From positions 830,785 through 842,816 of the forward strand of contig MU646347.1 in NCBI GenBank assembly GCA_026770585.1: a stretch of DNA of 12,032 nucleotides, written 5' to 3'. The position numbers were made by a program, and so were the translations under genes. Shown here piece after piece: positions 6,601-9,699 of the stretch; within the stretch, counting starts at the first letter, position 1; each line of letters begins with the position of its first letter. The notes under the pieces are model-generated. The model did not search any database. It had not been told where the DNA came from and was given only the letters and a program-made list of their open reading frames with translations. The stretch comes from Baffinella frigidus. Lineage: Eukaryota > Cryptophyceae > Cryptomonadales > Baffinellaceae.

Positions 6601-8132
6601 TCAATTCGGGTACGAAATCAAAAATCGGTACGAGTCGTGTCCAACTTGTGGGGGATTCAGTGCCCAATGGGCACTGAATTGAAAAAATACCCGATCCATT
6701 TGCCCCCTCGCTATCCGACCAAGGTACTGCACAGGTTATGGCGGAAGAACAGGTTATGGCAGGAGAAAACCAGGGCTCTTCCTTTACTTTCCCCTTAAGC
6801 GGTCTTAGTTCCCCCTAAGTGGACTTCTTTCCCCTAAGTTATCTTCTTAGGTCTTTCTCTCAGGTCTACCTCTCACGTCTTCCTCTCAGGTCTATGTTCC
6901 CCTCAAGTTATTTTCTTTGTTTTTTTTGCAAATGAGAATTCCTAGCTCTGCCTGAGTAAATCTGGGCTCGCCATAAATGTGTTTTAATCGCTCTTTCGTA
7001 CTGGATTTCTGCTCTCACTACATTCGATGAAGCCCTGTATTCTAGCAGAATGGAATTGCCTAAGTGGACCTGGAGGAAACAACCCTAAAGGCAACCCCCC
7101 GCCCGCAGACACAACTCGAGGCTGGAAGAGAGGGTGTTTTAAATGTGGGGTTGTTAAATTTAGTACCAGTCACGGGCATGCTTGGTCACGTAGCTCAAGT
7201 TATTACTTGAGCTCAAGTTACAACTTGAGCTACGTGACCAGATGCCCCTATTTGTATGAAAAGTACTACACATTTCTTTTTGTTTCTTCACTTGTAAAAG
7301 AAGCTCTGTTTTAAAATGGTCCCATTTCTAGCCTCGAGTGGCACGTCTCTCGTCACCTTTAGGTCCTTTAGGTTTTAATTTCTCCCAACATGGCCCAACG
7401 ACACACCCTTCCGTAGAAAGGATCTGCAGAGAAAGCATTTTTGCTTCCGAATCGCATTAAGCTCTCCAGTGCAGAGGCTCGTGAAGAGGGGATAGACACG
7501 ACAGGCACCGATTTCTAGATTGGCGAATTGCCGACTTGCCGTCTTTAAAAATATTGTCAAGGCCGTAAAACGTTTTTATACTCCTTTAGGTCCTTTAGGT
7601 TCTTCGAGCTCCCAACATAGGCGGACACTGGAACTTATCTGCAGAAAAGCCATGCTTCCTTTCGGATCACATCAGGCCCCCCGGTGCAAAGGATCGCAGC
7701 AGAAACCGTTACTCGCCGTTCCGAGTTTCGCGGTACAAAGGAGATTTCCAAGCCGGCAAAACGGCAAATCGAGAACGGCCAAGTCCTACCAAAATATCTG
7801 TGTTAAAACGGAATTGCATAAGTGGACCTGGAGCAATGGGCGGTCATCCCTAACGGGAGTCCCTTTCCCCCTTACAGGGGTACCTCGCTCATAAGAAACC
7901 GCCCCCCCCCTAGGACCACCGTAGGGCTGTAGGCACGGTCCTACTGTAGGGTCCTAGGGGGGGGGCGGTTTCTTATGAGCGAGGTATCCCTGTACGTCTC
8001 GTCTCGCCTTGCCTCCTTGCGCGTATCGTTCGGGTTTTGACCATTTATCAAACCTTGTGTCCCCCCCTTTTTGCAGACACGTCGCTCGTCACGACAGGCG
8101 CCGACTTCTCAATCAAGCGCTGGACCGTCTGA
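562..8132 (+). CDS. AIP1/WDR1-like WD40 protein, C-terminal 161 residues in eight exons (5' end outside window)
   Basis: Actin-interacting protein 1 binds ADF/cofilin-decorated actin filaments and promotes their disassembly in the cytoplasm; the family has about 600 residues in two seven-bladed propellers. Joined exons are 562-618, 1496-1534, 1876-1932, 2580-2669, 3239-3262, 4725-4814, 6198-6270 and 8077-8132: 486 nt, 161 codons plus TGA. All introns are GT-AG. The predicted chain carries four WD repeats with family hallmarks in order: SPNGAEVAV/GGDDKGVHLYAL, GHNAGVTR/VAYSPCGAMIASGDASKE/LIWD, HHQAKITSLAWSPNS/SGSLDTHVMVWDI, and DRAHVGGVACCRFLSD/TSLVTTGADFSIKRW. It ends at TGA two residues after the last Trp, as in the family. 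Spacing between landmarks matches human and plant AIP1 as I recall them. Introns are bloated with repeats and decayed exon copies. No promoter or start codon is visible. Family assignment is strong; expression and exact splice use are inferred. Confidence 0.88.
640..757 (+). repeat. Degenerate telomere-like array (CCCGAAA/CCCGAGA)
   Basis: Irregular 6-7 bp units of CCCGAAAC and CCCGAGAC type, C-rich strand on +. They resemble the plant-type telomere unit CCCTAAA with T changed to G. It follows the donor of exon a by about 20 bp. Confidence 0.9.
764..784 (+). pseudogene. Decayed copy of the end of exon a
   Basis: A 21-nt segment corresponding to AACGGCGCCGAGGTGGCCGTG of exon a's end, with several substitutions, followed by gtaaac where exon a has gtaacc. 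It lies in intron 1 and carries only the last seven codons (NG-x-E-x-AV). Confidence 0.5.
1032..1052 (+). pseudogene. Second decayed copy of the end of exon a
   Basis: Reads NAAEVAV in the frame of exon a (NGAEVAV). The following bases are ccaagg, not a GT donor, so it cannot splice like the original. Confidence 0.5.
1211..1284. repeat. Inverted repeat built from exon a fragments
   Basis: Arms 1211-1235 and 1260-1284 are 25 nt, with 24 paired positions and a 24-nt loop. Each arm contains the exon a string coding for N-G/A-A-E-V. The two fragments are therefore copies in opposite orientation and could fold into a hairpin in the pre-mRNA. Confidence 0.8.
1380..1495 (+). repeat. Degenerate telomere-like array ending at the exon b acceptor
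   Basis: Units of CCCGAAA, CCTGAAA and CCCAAAA type run directly to the accag acceptor of exon b, so the 3' splice region of intron 1 is made of this repeat. Confidence 0.85.
1496..1534 (+). CDS. AIP1-like exon b (13 codons)
   Basis: Reads GGDDKGVHLYALA, the D-x-x-V-H-L-Y end of the WD repeat begun in exon a. The acceptor is cccaaaaccag (AG 1494-1495) and the donor gtgagt at 1535 is near consensus. Both ends are phase 0. Telomere-like CCCGAAA/CCCTAAA repeats touch both sides, so only 39 nt of coding sequence stand in repeat DNA. The exon end coincides with the blade boundary. Confidence 0.82.
1535..1875 (+). other. Intron 2 of the AIP1-like gene
   Basis: 341 bp, the shortest intron here. 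The first half (to about 1727) is a CCCTAAA/CCCCAAA/CCCTCCA telomere-like array; the second half is the first copy of the 125-bp direct repeat that recurs at the end of intron 3. Confidence 0.7.
1733..1860 (+). repeat. 125-bp direct repeat, copy 1
   Basis: From agagattgataatttattg to gatggattctaactccacct, nearly identical to 2445-2571. It ends about 15 bp before the exon c acceptor, while copy 2 ends just before the exon d acceptor. The two introns thus share their 3' portions. It starts next to ccagGGAGACAAG (1731-1744), itself a copy of the first bases of exon c. Confidence 0.88.
1876..1932 (+). CDS. AIP1-like exon c (19 codons)
   Basis: Reads GDKVTAGEVLAGHNAGVTR, containing the GH dipeptide that opens a WD repeat. 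The acceptor is ttaccaccag (AG 1874-1875) and the donor is gtacac at 1933, followed at once by telomere-like CCCTACA repeats. Phase 0 at both ends; VTR joins to VAYSP of exon d, the normal continuation. Partial copies of its start (1734-1744) and its end (2226-2250) lie nearby. Confidence 0.82.
1936..2280 (+). repeat. Long degenerate telomere-like array
   Basis: Units alternate CCCTAAA, CCCCTAAA, CCCTACA, CACTAAA and ACACCTC, all with the C-rich strand on +. It begins within a few bases of the exon c donor. It is too irregular and too internal to be a chromosome end. Confidence 0.9.
2445..2571 (+). repeat. 125-bp direct repeat, copy 2
   Basis: Second copy of 1733-1860, with scattered substitutions and small indels. 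It runs up to the ctacacag acceptor of exon d. Confidence 0.88.
2580..2669 (+). CDS. AIP1-like exon d (30 codons)
   Basis: Codes for the core of a WD repeat: VAYSPCGAMIASGDASKE, then ILIWDAKTRAVQ. The DASK motif followed by a hydrophobic-Trp-Asp strand end is typical of AIP1. The acceptor is ctacacag (AG 2578-2579); the donor gtacgt at 2670 is strong. GC-rich, unlike its intron flanks. Three decayed copies follow within 1 kb (2750, 2968 and 3565). Confidence 0.9.
2694..2739. repeat. CCTAGG palindrome repeat, copy 1 of 3
   Basis: A 46-bp near-palindrome: CCCGTAGGAA, then CCTAGGCCCCTAGGGG, then TTCCTACCGTAGGGTC. Copies at 2871-2916 and 3515-3560. The copies travel with exon d intron sequence (tacgtcctgagcc...ctattcaaccc). 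Inner strings resemble the loops of the TA-flanked hairpins at 7.9-8.9 kb. Confidence 0.82.
2750..2803 (+). pseudogene. Decayed copy of exon d (1)
   Basis: Still reads GDASKEILIWGAATRAVQ in the exon d frame, but the Asp of WD is Gly and the donor is lost (cagttatcc instead of caggtacgt). It lacks the first 12 codons and has no acceptor. Confidence 0.85.
2871..2916. repeat. CCTAGG palindrome repeat, copy 2 of 3
   Basis: Same unit as 2694-2739, with the central palindrome damaged (gtttgtagttccctgggga). Preceded by ggtacaaatcttgacttcac, a string shared with the copy at 3515. Confidence 0.78.
2968..3025 (+). pseudogene. Decayed copy of exon d (2)
   Basis: Contains cgatgatcgcgttcgg and then gagatcttgttctgggacgc of the exon d core, but has an internal deletion of about 14 nt that breaks the frame. 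It keeps a usable GT donor (caggtaaaac), so it could in principle be used as a cryptic exon end. Confidence 0.82.
3027..3236 (+). repeat. Degenerate telomere-like array (CCCGAAA)
   Basis: More than 20 units of CCCGAAA with changes such as GAATTCTA, turning into CCCTAAACCCTATACCCTAC at its right end, which runs into the accag acceptor of the 24-nt exon. Confidence 0.9.
3239..3262 (+). CDS. AIP1-like micro-exon e (8 codons)
   Basis: Reads VKGFAHHQ. Acceptor ccctacaccag (AG 3237-3238), donor gtgacc at 3263. Without these 24 nt, exons d and f join in frame but lack the short linker and His that precede A-(K/R)-I-x-x-L-A-W in AIP1 proteins; with them the spacing fits exactly. Phase 0 at both ends, so skipping would remove eight residues without a frameshift. 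A telomere-like array ends at its acceptor and a 143-bp transposon starts 25 bp after it. Confidence 0.75.
3288..3430. mobile_element. MITE family 1, copy A (143 bp)
   Basis: Terminal inverted repeats of about 28 bp (TCATCTCG, then AAGATAACTGAATCAGTTCC) with an AT-rich centre of about 90 bp and no coding capacity. Flanked by the 4-bp direct repeat AATC (3284-3287 and 3431-3434), which fits a target duplication. Four copies in the window. Four-base duplications occur in Sola, Ginger and Chapaev DNA transposons; I cannot choose among these. It starts 25 bp after the donor of the micro-exon. Confidence 0.9.
3515..3560. repeat. CCTAGG palindrome repeat, copy 3 of 3
   Basis: Near-identical to 2694-2739 and preceded by about 65 bp also found before copy 2. 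Lies in intron 5, downstream of the micro-exon, so exon d and its intron were copied past exon e. Confidence 0.82.
3565..3596 (+). pseudogene. Decayed copy of exon d (3)
   Basis: Only KEILIWNAATR remains, directly after the palindrome repeat and followed by gtgact. Confidence 0.75.
3723..3764 (+). pseudogene. Decayed copy of exon f (1), with stop
   Basis: Keeps the acceptor ggggtacag and reads AKITSLAWSPTRIV, then TAA at 3765. It lacks the NSK triplet and everything after RIV. If the acceptor were used it would truncate the protein, so it is a potential poison exon, though no donor follows closely. Confidence 0.82.
3807..4563 (+). repeat. Nested direct duplications, period about 250-280 bp, with exon f fragments
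   Basis: Three string families recur. CTTGAATCTTCCCCGATCCG type occurs at 3819 and 4100. The CTGGCCAGGGTCGGGTCACC type occurs at 3921 and 4168. TATTACGGATCTTACGCTGT type occurs at 3990, 4239 and 4492. Exon f pieces (accaagatcacctccctggc, and gcagcgcatcgtctc) are embedded at 3851-3967, 4039-4075, 4132-4213, 4278-4303 and 4541-4563. Later copies are shortened. Confidence 0.85.
4570..4724 (+). repeat. Short tandem repeat leading to the exon f acceptor
   Basis: About six imperfect units around TTTAACCAGGCTCGGTGTGGG (21 bp or shorter), with AACAAGGCTCAGTGTGGG variants. The final unit supplies the ggggtacag acceptor. The related string TTTAATCAGGCTCGG occurs in the duplications upstream, so the tandem array is an expansion of the intron's own 3' end. 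Confidence 0.85.
4725..4814 (+). CDS. AIP1-like exon f (30 codons)
   Basis: Codes for AKITSLAWSPNSKRIV followed by SGSLDTHVMVWDIQ, the best-conserved WD repeat of AIP1. Acceptor ggggtacag (AG 4723-4724), donor gtgcga at 4815. Phase 0 at both ends. It is the only intact copy in an array of at least six partial or decayed copies upstream (3723-4563) and one downstream (4961-5240). An inverted-repeat element begins 13 bp into the following intron. Confidence 0.92.
4828..4926. mobile_element. MITE family 1, copy B, truncated at both ends
   Basis: Same orientation as copy A (aggagaaattagttagggca and aggcctcctgattaaat inside). It lacks most of both terminal repeats, keeping atcagttcctcttcaata on the left and stopping after caattaggg on the right. 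No target duplication. It begins 13 bp after the exon f donor site. Confidence 0.82.
4961..5240 (+). pseudogene. Decayed copy of exon f, interrupted by a MITE
   Basis: The left part (4961-4992) corresponds to AKITSLAWS and reads QITRVAWLST; the right part (5142-5240) reads IVSGSLDT, then about 32 extra bases, then NVMVWNIH, followed by gtacgagggg as in the exon f intron (gtgcgagggg). Between them lies MITE copy C with an AACT duplication on each side. Without the insertion the two halves share one frame, so the exon copy existed before the transposon arrived. Confidence 0.85.
4993..5137. mobile_element. MITE family 1, copy C (145 bp)
   Basis: Complete element in the opposite orientation to A and B. 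Ends TCATCTCGAAAGATGACTGA and ATTATCTTCCGAGATGA pair. Target duplication AACT at 4989-4992 and 5138-5141. It lies inside a decayed exon f copy. Confidence 0.92.
5269..5798 (+). repeat. Duplicated cassette with an inverted-repeat element
   Basis: The stretch gaacctttcatcgaaagtca...gcaaattggtcac (5277-5347) recurs at 5584-5656, each followed by ccccggaatccggggtcaac and gaaaccctcg; a third shortened copy is at 5738-5798. The first copy continues into the 233-bp element at 5348-5580. Confidence 0.85.
5348..5580. mobile_element. Inverted-repeat element, 233 bp
   Basis: Ends pair over about 45 bp: gtgacatccccggaatccgg on the left, and the complement of ccggattctgggggtgtgac on the right, including GGTCAACGAAACCCTCGA. 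Its middle has a tandem pair (5483-5529) of GAAGGTTACGAGCCTTCTTC, each a small hairpin. A long frame (5348-5623) is only read-through of the repeat. No clear target duplication seen. Confidence 0.72.
5825..5872 (-). repeat. Short telomere-like array, G-rich strand on +
   Basis: TAGGGTGTAGGGTGTTGGGG followed by TTAGGGGTTAGGGTCCGGG. One of only two stretches with the opposite orientation to the other arrays, the second being about 828-872. Confidence 0.8.
6035..6179. mobile_element. MITE family 1, copy D (145 bp)
   Basis: Same orientation as copy C. Left end TCATCTCGAAAGATACCTGA intact, right end altered (cttcggagcctg). Target duplication AAAT at 6031-6034 and 6180-6183. Only 14 bp separate the duplication from the first base of exon g, so the 3' splice region of intron 6 is largely transposon. 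Confidence 0.87.
6198..6270 (+). CDS. AIP1-like exon g (24 codons plus one base)
   Basis: Reads AAASARVVLDRAHVGGVACC then RFLS, the start of the last WD repeat; the family has a D/N-A-H-x-x-G-V motif here. Acceptor aacctgtgctgcag (AG 6196-6197), donor gtcctc at 6271. It ends in phase 1 with a G, which pairs with AC of exon h to make Asp. A 145-bp transposon with its target duplication ends only 14 bp upstream, so branch point and acceptor are squeezed against or inside it. An 18-codon copy lies at 6399-6452. Confidence 0.85.
6290..6398. repeat. AAGTGG minisatellite, block 1
   Basis: Imperfect units of about 20 bp around CCCATAAGTGGACCTCTTTC (five or so). Related units follow exon g copy 2 (about 6455-6550) and recur at about 6785-6835. 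The same TAAGTGGACCTGGAG string appears alone at 7060 and 7820. Confidence 0.85.
6399..6452 (+). pseudogene. Partial copy of exon g, synonymous changes only
   Basis: 18 codons reading VVLDRAHVGGVACCRFLS, identical in protein to exon g. The DNA differs at three third positions: GTG to GTT, GGT to GGC, TCA to TCG. It lacks the first six codons and the acceptor, and the TCAGGT donor has become TCGGGT. A 15-nt scrap of the same exon lies at 6548-6562. Confidence 0.9.
6455..6550. repeat. AAGTGG minisatellite, block 2
   Basis: Units such as CCCCTTAAGTGGCCGTATTT, CCCCTGAGTGGACTTTCC and CCCATAAGGTGGCCTTCTTT. It separates exon g copy 2 from the 15-nt exon scrap, so exon fragment plus minisatellite seem to have been duplicated as a unit. 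Confidence 0.82.
6570..6720. mobile_element. Inverted-repeat element, 151 bp
   Basis: Ends GGTCAGATAGCGAGGGGGCA on the left and the complement of TGCCCCCTCGCTATCCGACC on the right pair over about 28 bp, with one early mismatch; ttttcaattc and gaattgaaaa pair further in. Off-centre is a perfect small hairpin, TTCAGTGCCC-AAT-GGGCACTGAA (6657-6679). No coding capacity and no clear target duplication. Confidence 0.87.
6777..6910. repeat. Degenerate repeats of the exon g donor region
   Basis: Several pieces resemble the exon g end and following intron: ctttactttccccttaagcg (compare 6456-6476), and ctctcaggtctacctct and ttcctctcaggtctatgttc (compare the exon g end ttcctctcaggtcc). AAGTGG-like units lie between. 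No frame is kept. Confidence 0.6.
7027..7170 (+). pseudogene. Possible retroelement gag zinc-knuckle fragment
   Basis: The frame from ATG 7027 reads GPGGNNPKGNPPPADTTRGW then KRGCFKCG. A Lys/Arg-Gly-Cys-Phe-Lys-Cys-Gly string after a Pro/Asn-rich stretch is typical of the start of a CCHC zinc knuckle (C-x2-C-x4-H-x4-C) in LTR retrotransposon gag. The second half is missing: after CFKCG the sequence runs into a palindromic element. About 45 residues, no other retroelement domain nearby. Could be chance. Confidence 0.4.
7174..7247. repeat. 74-bp palindromic element
   Basis: Arms GGGCATgcttGGTCACGTAG and the complement of CTACGTGACCAGATGCCC, extended by CTCAAGTT/AACTTGAG, with ATTACTTGAGCTCAAGTTAC in the loop as a second palindrome. 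It would extrude as a cruciform or fold as a long RNA hairpin. Confidence 0.88.
7343..7524 (+). pseudogene. Decayed copy of terminal exon h, split by a 140-bp insertion
   Basis: The left piece 7343-7356 (ACGTCTCTCGTCAC) and right piece from 7500 (GACAGGCACCGATTTCTAG) correspond to exon h codons T-S-L-V-T-T-G-A-D-F. The insertion at 7357-7496 is bounded by CAC on each side (7354-7356, 7497-7499). Across the break the frame matches, giving TSLVTTGTDF then TAG. Confidence 0.83.
7357..7496. mobile_element. 140-bp element without inverted ends, copy 1
   Basis: Runs from CTTTAGGTCCTTTAGGTTTT to CTCGTGAAGAGGGGATAGA. Flanked by CAC/CAC inside an exon h copy, which fixes its borders. A second copy of the same length is at 9318-9457, and related shorter or diverged copies at 7584-7715, 8908-8963 and 8967-9096. 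No terminal inverted repeats, no poly(A), no coding. Confidence 0.82.
7584..7715. mobile_element. 140-bp family, diverged copy
   Basis: Starts CCTTTAGGTCCTTTAGGTTC like copy 1, with CTCCCAACATAGGCGGACAC next, and ends gatcgcagcagaaaccg, a 3' end shared with 8967-9096 but not with copy 1. So the family has two subtypes. Confidence 0.78.
7875..7992. mobile_element. TA-flanked hairpin element, copy 1 (118 bp)
   Basis: Begins CAGGGGTACCTCGCTCATAA, then GAAACCGCCCCCCCCC and CTAGGACC; the right end is the reverse complement with few changes. TA on each side (7873-7874, 7993-7994) suggests a 2-bp target duplication, as for Tc1/mariner-like elements. The whole element folds on itself, with a run of about nine C facing about nine G. 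Confidence 0.9.
8077..8132 (+). CDS. AIP1-like terminal exon h with TGA stop
   Basis: After AC completing an Asp codon it reads TSLVTTGADFSIKRWTV and stops at TGA 8130-8132. LVTTGAD-x-S-I-x-x-W is the expected last strand set of the AIP1 propeller, and the family normally ends within a few residues of this Trp. The acceptor is ccccccctttttgcag (AG 8075-8076), the best polypyrimidine tract in the gene. A decayed copy split by a 140-bp insertion lies upstream at 7343-7524. Confidence 0.87.
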
Positions 8133-8270
8133 TAGGCCCGCCTCGGGACGGATAGGCCCGCCTCAGGGTGAATAGGCCCGCCTCGGGGTGGGTAGGCCCG
8201 TCTTGGGGCGGATAGGCCCGCCTCGGGACGGATAGGCCCGCCTCGGGACGGATAGGCCCGCCTCAGGACA
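8131..8270 (+). repeat. 20-bp minisatellite, seven units, starting at the stop codon
   Basis: Exact 20-bp register from 8131: GATAGGCCCGCCTCGGGACG, with variants CCTCAGGGTG, CCTCGGGGTG and TCTTGGGGCG in the second half. The first unit overlaps the TGA stop (8130-8132), so the gene ends TGATAG into the repeat and the array would be the start of the 3' UTR. The core GAGGCGGGCCC occurs on the other strand at about 893, 8676 and 8698. Confidence 0.95.
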
Positions 8271-8431
8271 AAGGACCCCAGGGGTGGGCACCTTACTTCT
8301 GGTACAAAAGCTTTACACGCATTCTTTTAAAACTCTTCCGGGATCTTAAAATGCCCCTACATCATGTAGTTGTAAAGGTCCCAGGGGTGAGCTCCTTCAG
8401 GTTGTCACCACTGGATCCTTGATGAATGATA
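8271..8431 (+). other. Presumed 3' UTR and downstream region
   Basis: Contains a direct repeat of about 25 bp (aaaggaccccaggggtgggc at 8270, aaaggtcccaggggtgagct at 8374) and a short palindrome ctacatcatgtag. TGTAA at 8371-8375 is the green-algal polyadenylation signal and would give a 3' UTR of about 250 nt, but five bases are weak evidence. No AATAAA seen. Confidence 0.4.
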
Positions 8432-8555
8432 CAGGGGTACAGTGTACCTCGCTCATAAAACAACGCCCCCCCCTAGAACCCTACAGTAGGCCTATGCCTA
8501 GGGCCTTGTGGTGGTCCTAGGGGGGGGGCAGTTTCTTATGAGCGAGGTACCCCGC
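8432..8555. mobile_element. TA-flanked hairpin element, copy 2 (124 bp)
   Basis: Same family as 7875-7992, more diverged: the left end has an extra ACAGTG (caggggtacagtgtacctcg) and aaaacaacgcccc; the right end is ccccgc. TA at 8430-8431 and 8556-8557. Confidence 0.85.
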
Positions 8556-8557
8556 TA

Positions 8558-8736
8558 CATGGTGCTTTGGTGCTTTTTTTTACACTCACATCGAAGGCCA
8601 CAGCCCACCTCACTCTTGAGGAGTTGGGAGTAATCTACGAATGAGCTCCTCGACCCCATTCGTGTGCGACAGTCCTGAGGCGGGCCCGCGGGGTTCCGAG
8701 GCGGGCCCGTCCCGAAGTTGTCTTCTTCTTCTCTAT
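8558..8736. other. Unassigned DNA between hairpin elements
   Basis: No gene recognised. Two copies of CGAGGCGGGCCCG-type core (8673-8688 and 8694-8710), reverse complement of the minisatellite unit, lie here. Confidence 0.5.
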
Positions 8737-8738
8737 TA

Positions 8739-8855
8739 CAGGGGTACCTCGCTCATAAGAAACCGCCCCCCCCCTAGGACCACCATAGGGCCCTAGGCAT
8801 GGTCCTACTGTAGGGTCCTAGGGGGTTGCGGTTTCTTATGAGCGAGGTACCCCTG
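8739..8855. mobile_element. TA-flanked hairpin element, copy 3 (117 bp)
   Basis: Near-identical to copy 1 (ctcgctcataagaaaccgcc and the internal CTAGGACCACC), except that one G-run is interrupted (gggggttgcgg). TA at 8737-8738 and 8856-8857. ATTAC follows or overlaps both ends. Confidence 0.9.
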
Positions 8856-8907
8856 TATTACTCTCAAGACTGGAGACCCCACGCAGAGATCTGCTGGTCC
8901 GTTACAT

Positions 8908-9096
8908 GTAGGTCCTTGAGGTTCTTCGAACTCCCAACATAGGAGGACACTGTCTGCATAAAACCCCTCTAGGTCCTTTAGGTTTTTTGAACCCCCACCA
9001 TAGGCGGACACCGGAACTGGTTCTGCAGAAAGGCCATGCTTCCTTTCGGATCACATCAAGCCCTCCGGTGCAGAGGATCGCAGCAGAAACCGGCTA
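8908..9096. repeat. 140-bp family: a partial copy followed by a diverged copy
   Basis: 8908-8963 holds only the start of the element (taggtccttgaggttcttcg to ggaggacactgtctgcat). 8967-9096 is fuller: ctaggtcctttaggtttttt, ataggcggacaccggaactg, cttcctttcggatcacatca, gcagcagaaaccgg. This is the subtype of 7584-7715. Confidence 0.78.
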
Positions 9097-9317
9097 AAGG
9101 GTTGGACCCTATCCTCATCGGGCGTCGTGTTTGCGGGTGTCAACTTAAGAGACCGAAATCAACTTGCAGGAATCGTTTCCGTTAACTCCGATTTCGATTC
9201 GGGGAAGATCTGATCTCCGCATTTTCTAGCTCTGTCCCACTTCGATTTCGTCTCATCATCAATTCGCCCCCCCCCCGAAATTTATCGGGTAAATTTCATG
9301 GGGGGGGGTCAAAGGTC
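9097..9317. other. Unassigned DNA with a C-run/G-run hairpin
   Basis: No gene recognised. At about 9265-9309 ccccccccccgaaattta and taaatttcatggggggggg form a hairpin. It shares the long C-run/G-run stem of the TA-flanked family but not its ends. Confidence 0.55.
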
Positions 9318-9457
9318 CTTTAGGTCCTTTAGGTTTTAAATGCTCCCAACTTGGCCCAACGACACGCCTTTCCGTAGAAAAGATCTACATAAAAAGCGTT
9401 TTTACTTTCGGATCGCGTTTAGCGCTCCAGTGCAGAGGCTCGTGAAGAGGGGATAGA
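9318..9457. mobile_element. 140-bp element without inverted ends, copy 2
   Basis: Same length and ends as 7357-7496 (ctttaggtcctttaggtttt to cgtgaagaggggataga), with scattered substitutions inside. No clear target duplication here. Confidence 0.8.
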
Positions 9458-9699
9458 GGGTGGTTCTCTTGTGGTGTTTGAGTTAGACCAAAAAGGCACA
9501 GGTTCGCACACACACCGAACCCAAGTCAGCCGCTATGAGGCTCATGGTATCCCATGGTTGGAGCATAGGAGCTTCAACCACGGATACCCCAGGAGAAAGA
9601 AGATTCCAAAAGGTGAGAAGGATTGTGTGGGGGGGTCCTTTGGGGGGTGAAAAGGATTTTGCAGGCTATCAGGTTATGAGGCGGATTTTGCAAGCTATC
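9458..9699. other. Unassigned DNA with small hairpins and the foldback target site
   Basis: Hairpins at about 9499-9519 (GGTTCG...CGAACC) and 9545-9589 (GGTATCC...GGATACC with inner GGTTG/CAACC). The tandem pair ggattttgcaggctatcagg (9654) and ggattttgcaagctatc (9683) is the insertion target of the 607-bp element. A frame from ATG 9535 lies over the hairpin and is probably not a gene. Confidence 0.55.

Larger units (their letters stand above)
6271..8076 (+). other. Intron 7 of the AIP1-like gene
   Basis: 1806 bp. Holds a synonymous-only copy of exon g, AAGTGG-type minisatellite, a 151-bp inverted-repeat element, a gag-like zinc-knuckle fragment, a 74-bp palindrome, a split copy of exon h, two copies of the 140-bp family and one TA-flanked hairpin. 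About 6910-7020 and 7720-7810 hold nothing recognised. Confidence 0.7.

Noticed and set aside
7584-7640. tRNA-like B box (ggttcttcgagctccc) in the 140-bp family, suggesting a SINE
   Set aside because: It only loosely matches the consensus because of extra bases, and I found no A box at the right distance and no 3' tail.
8131-8270. CRISPR array
   Set aside because: Twenty-base units follow each other without spacers; it is a tandem minisatellite in a eukaryotic gene.
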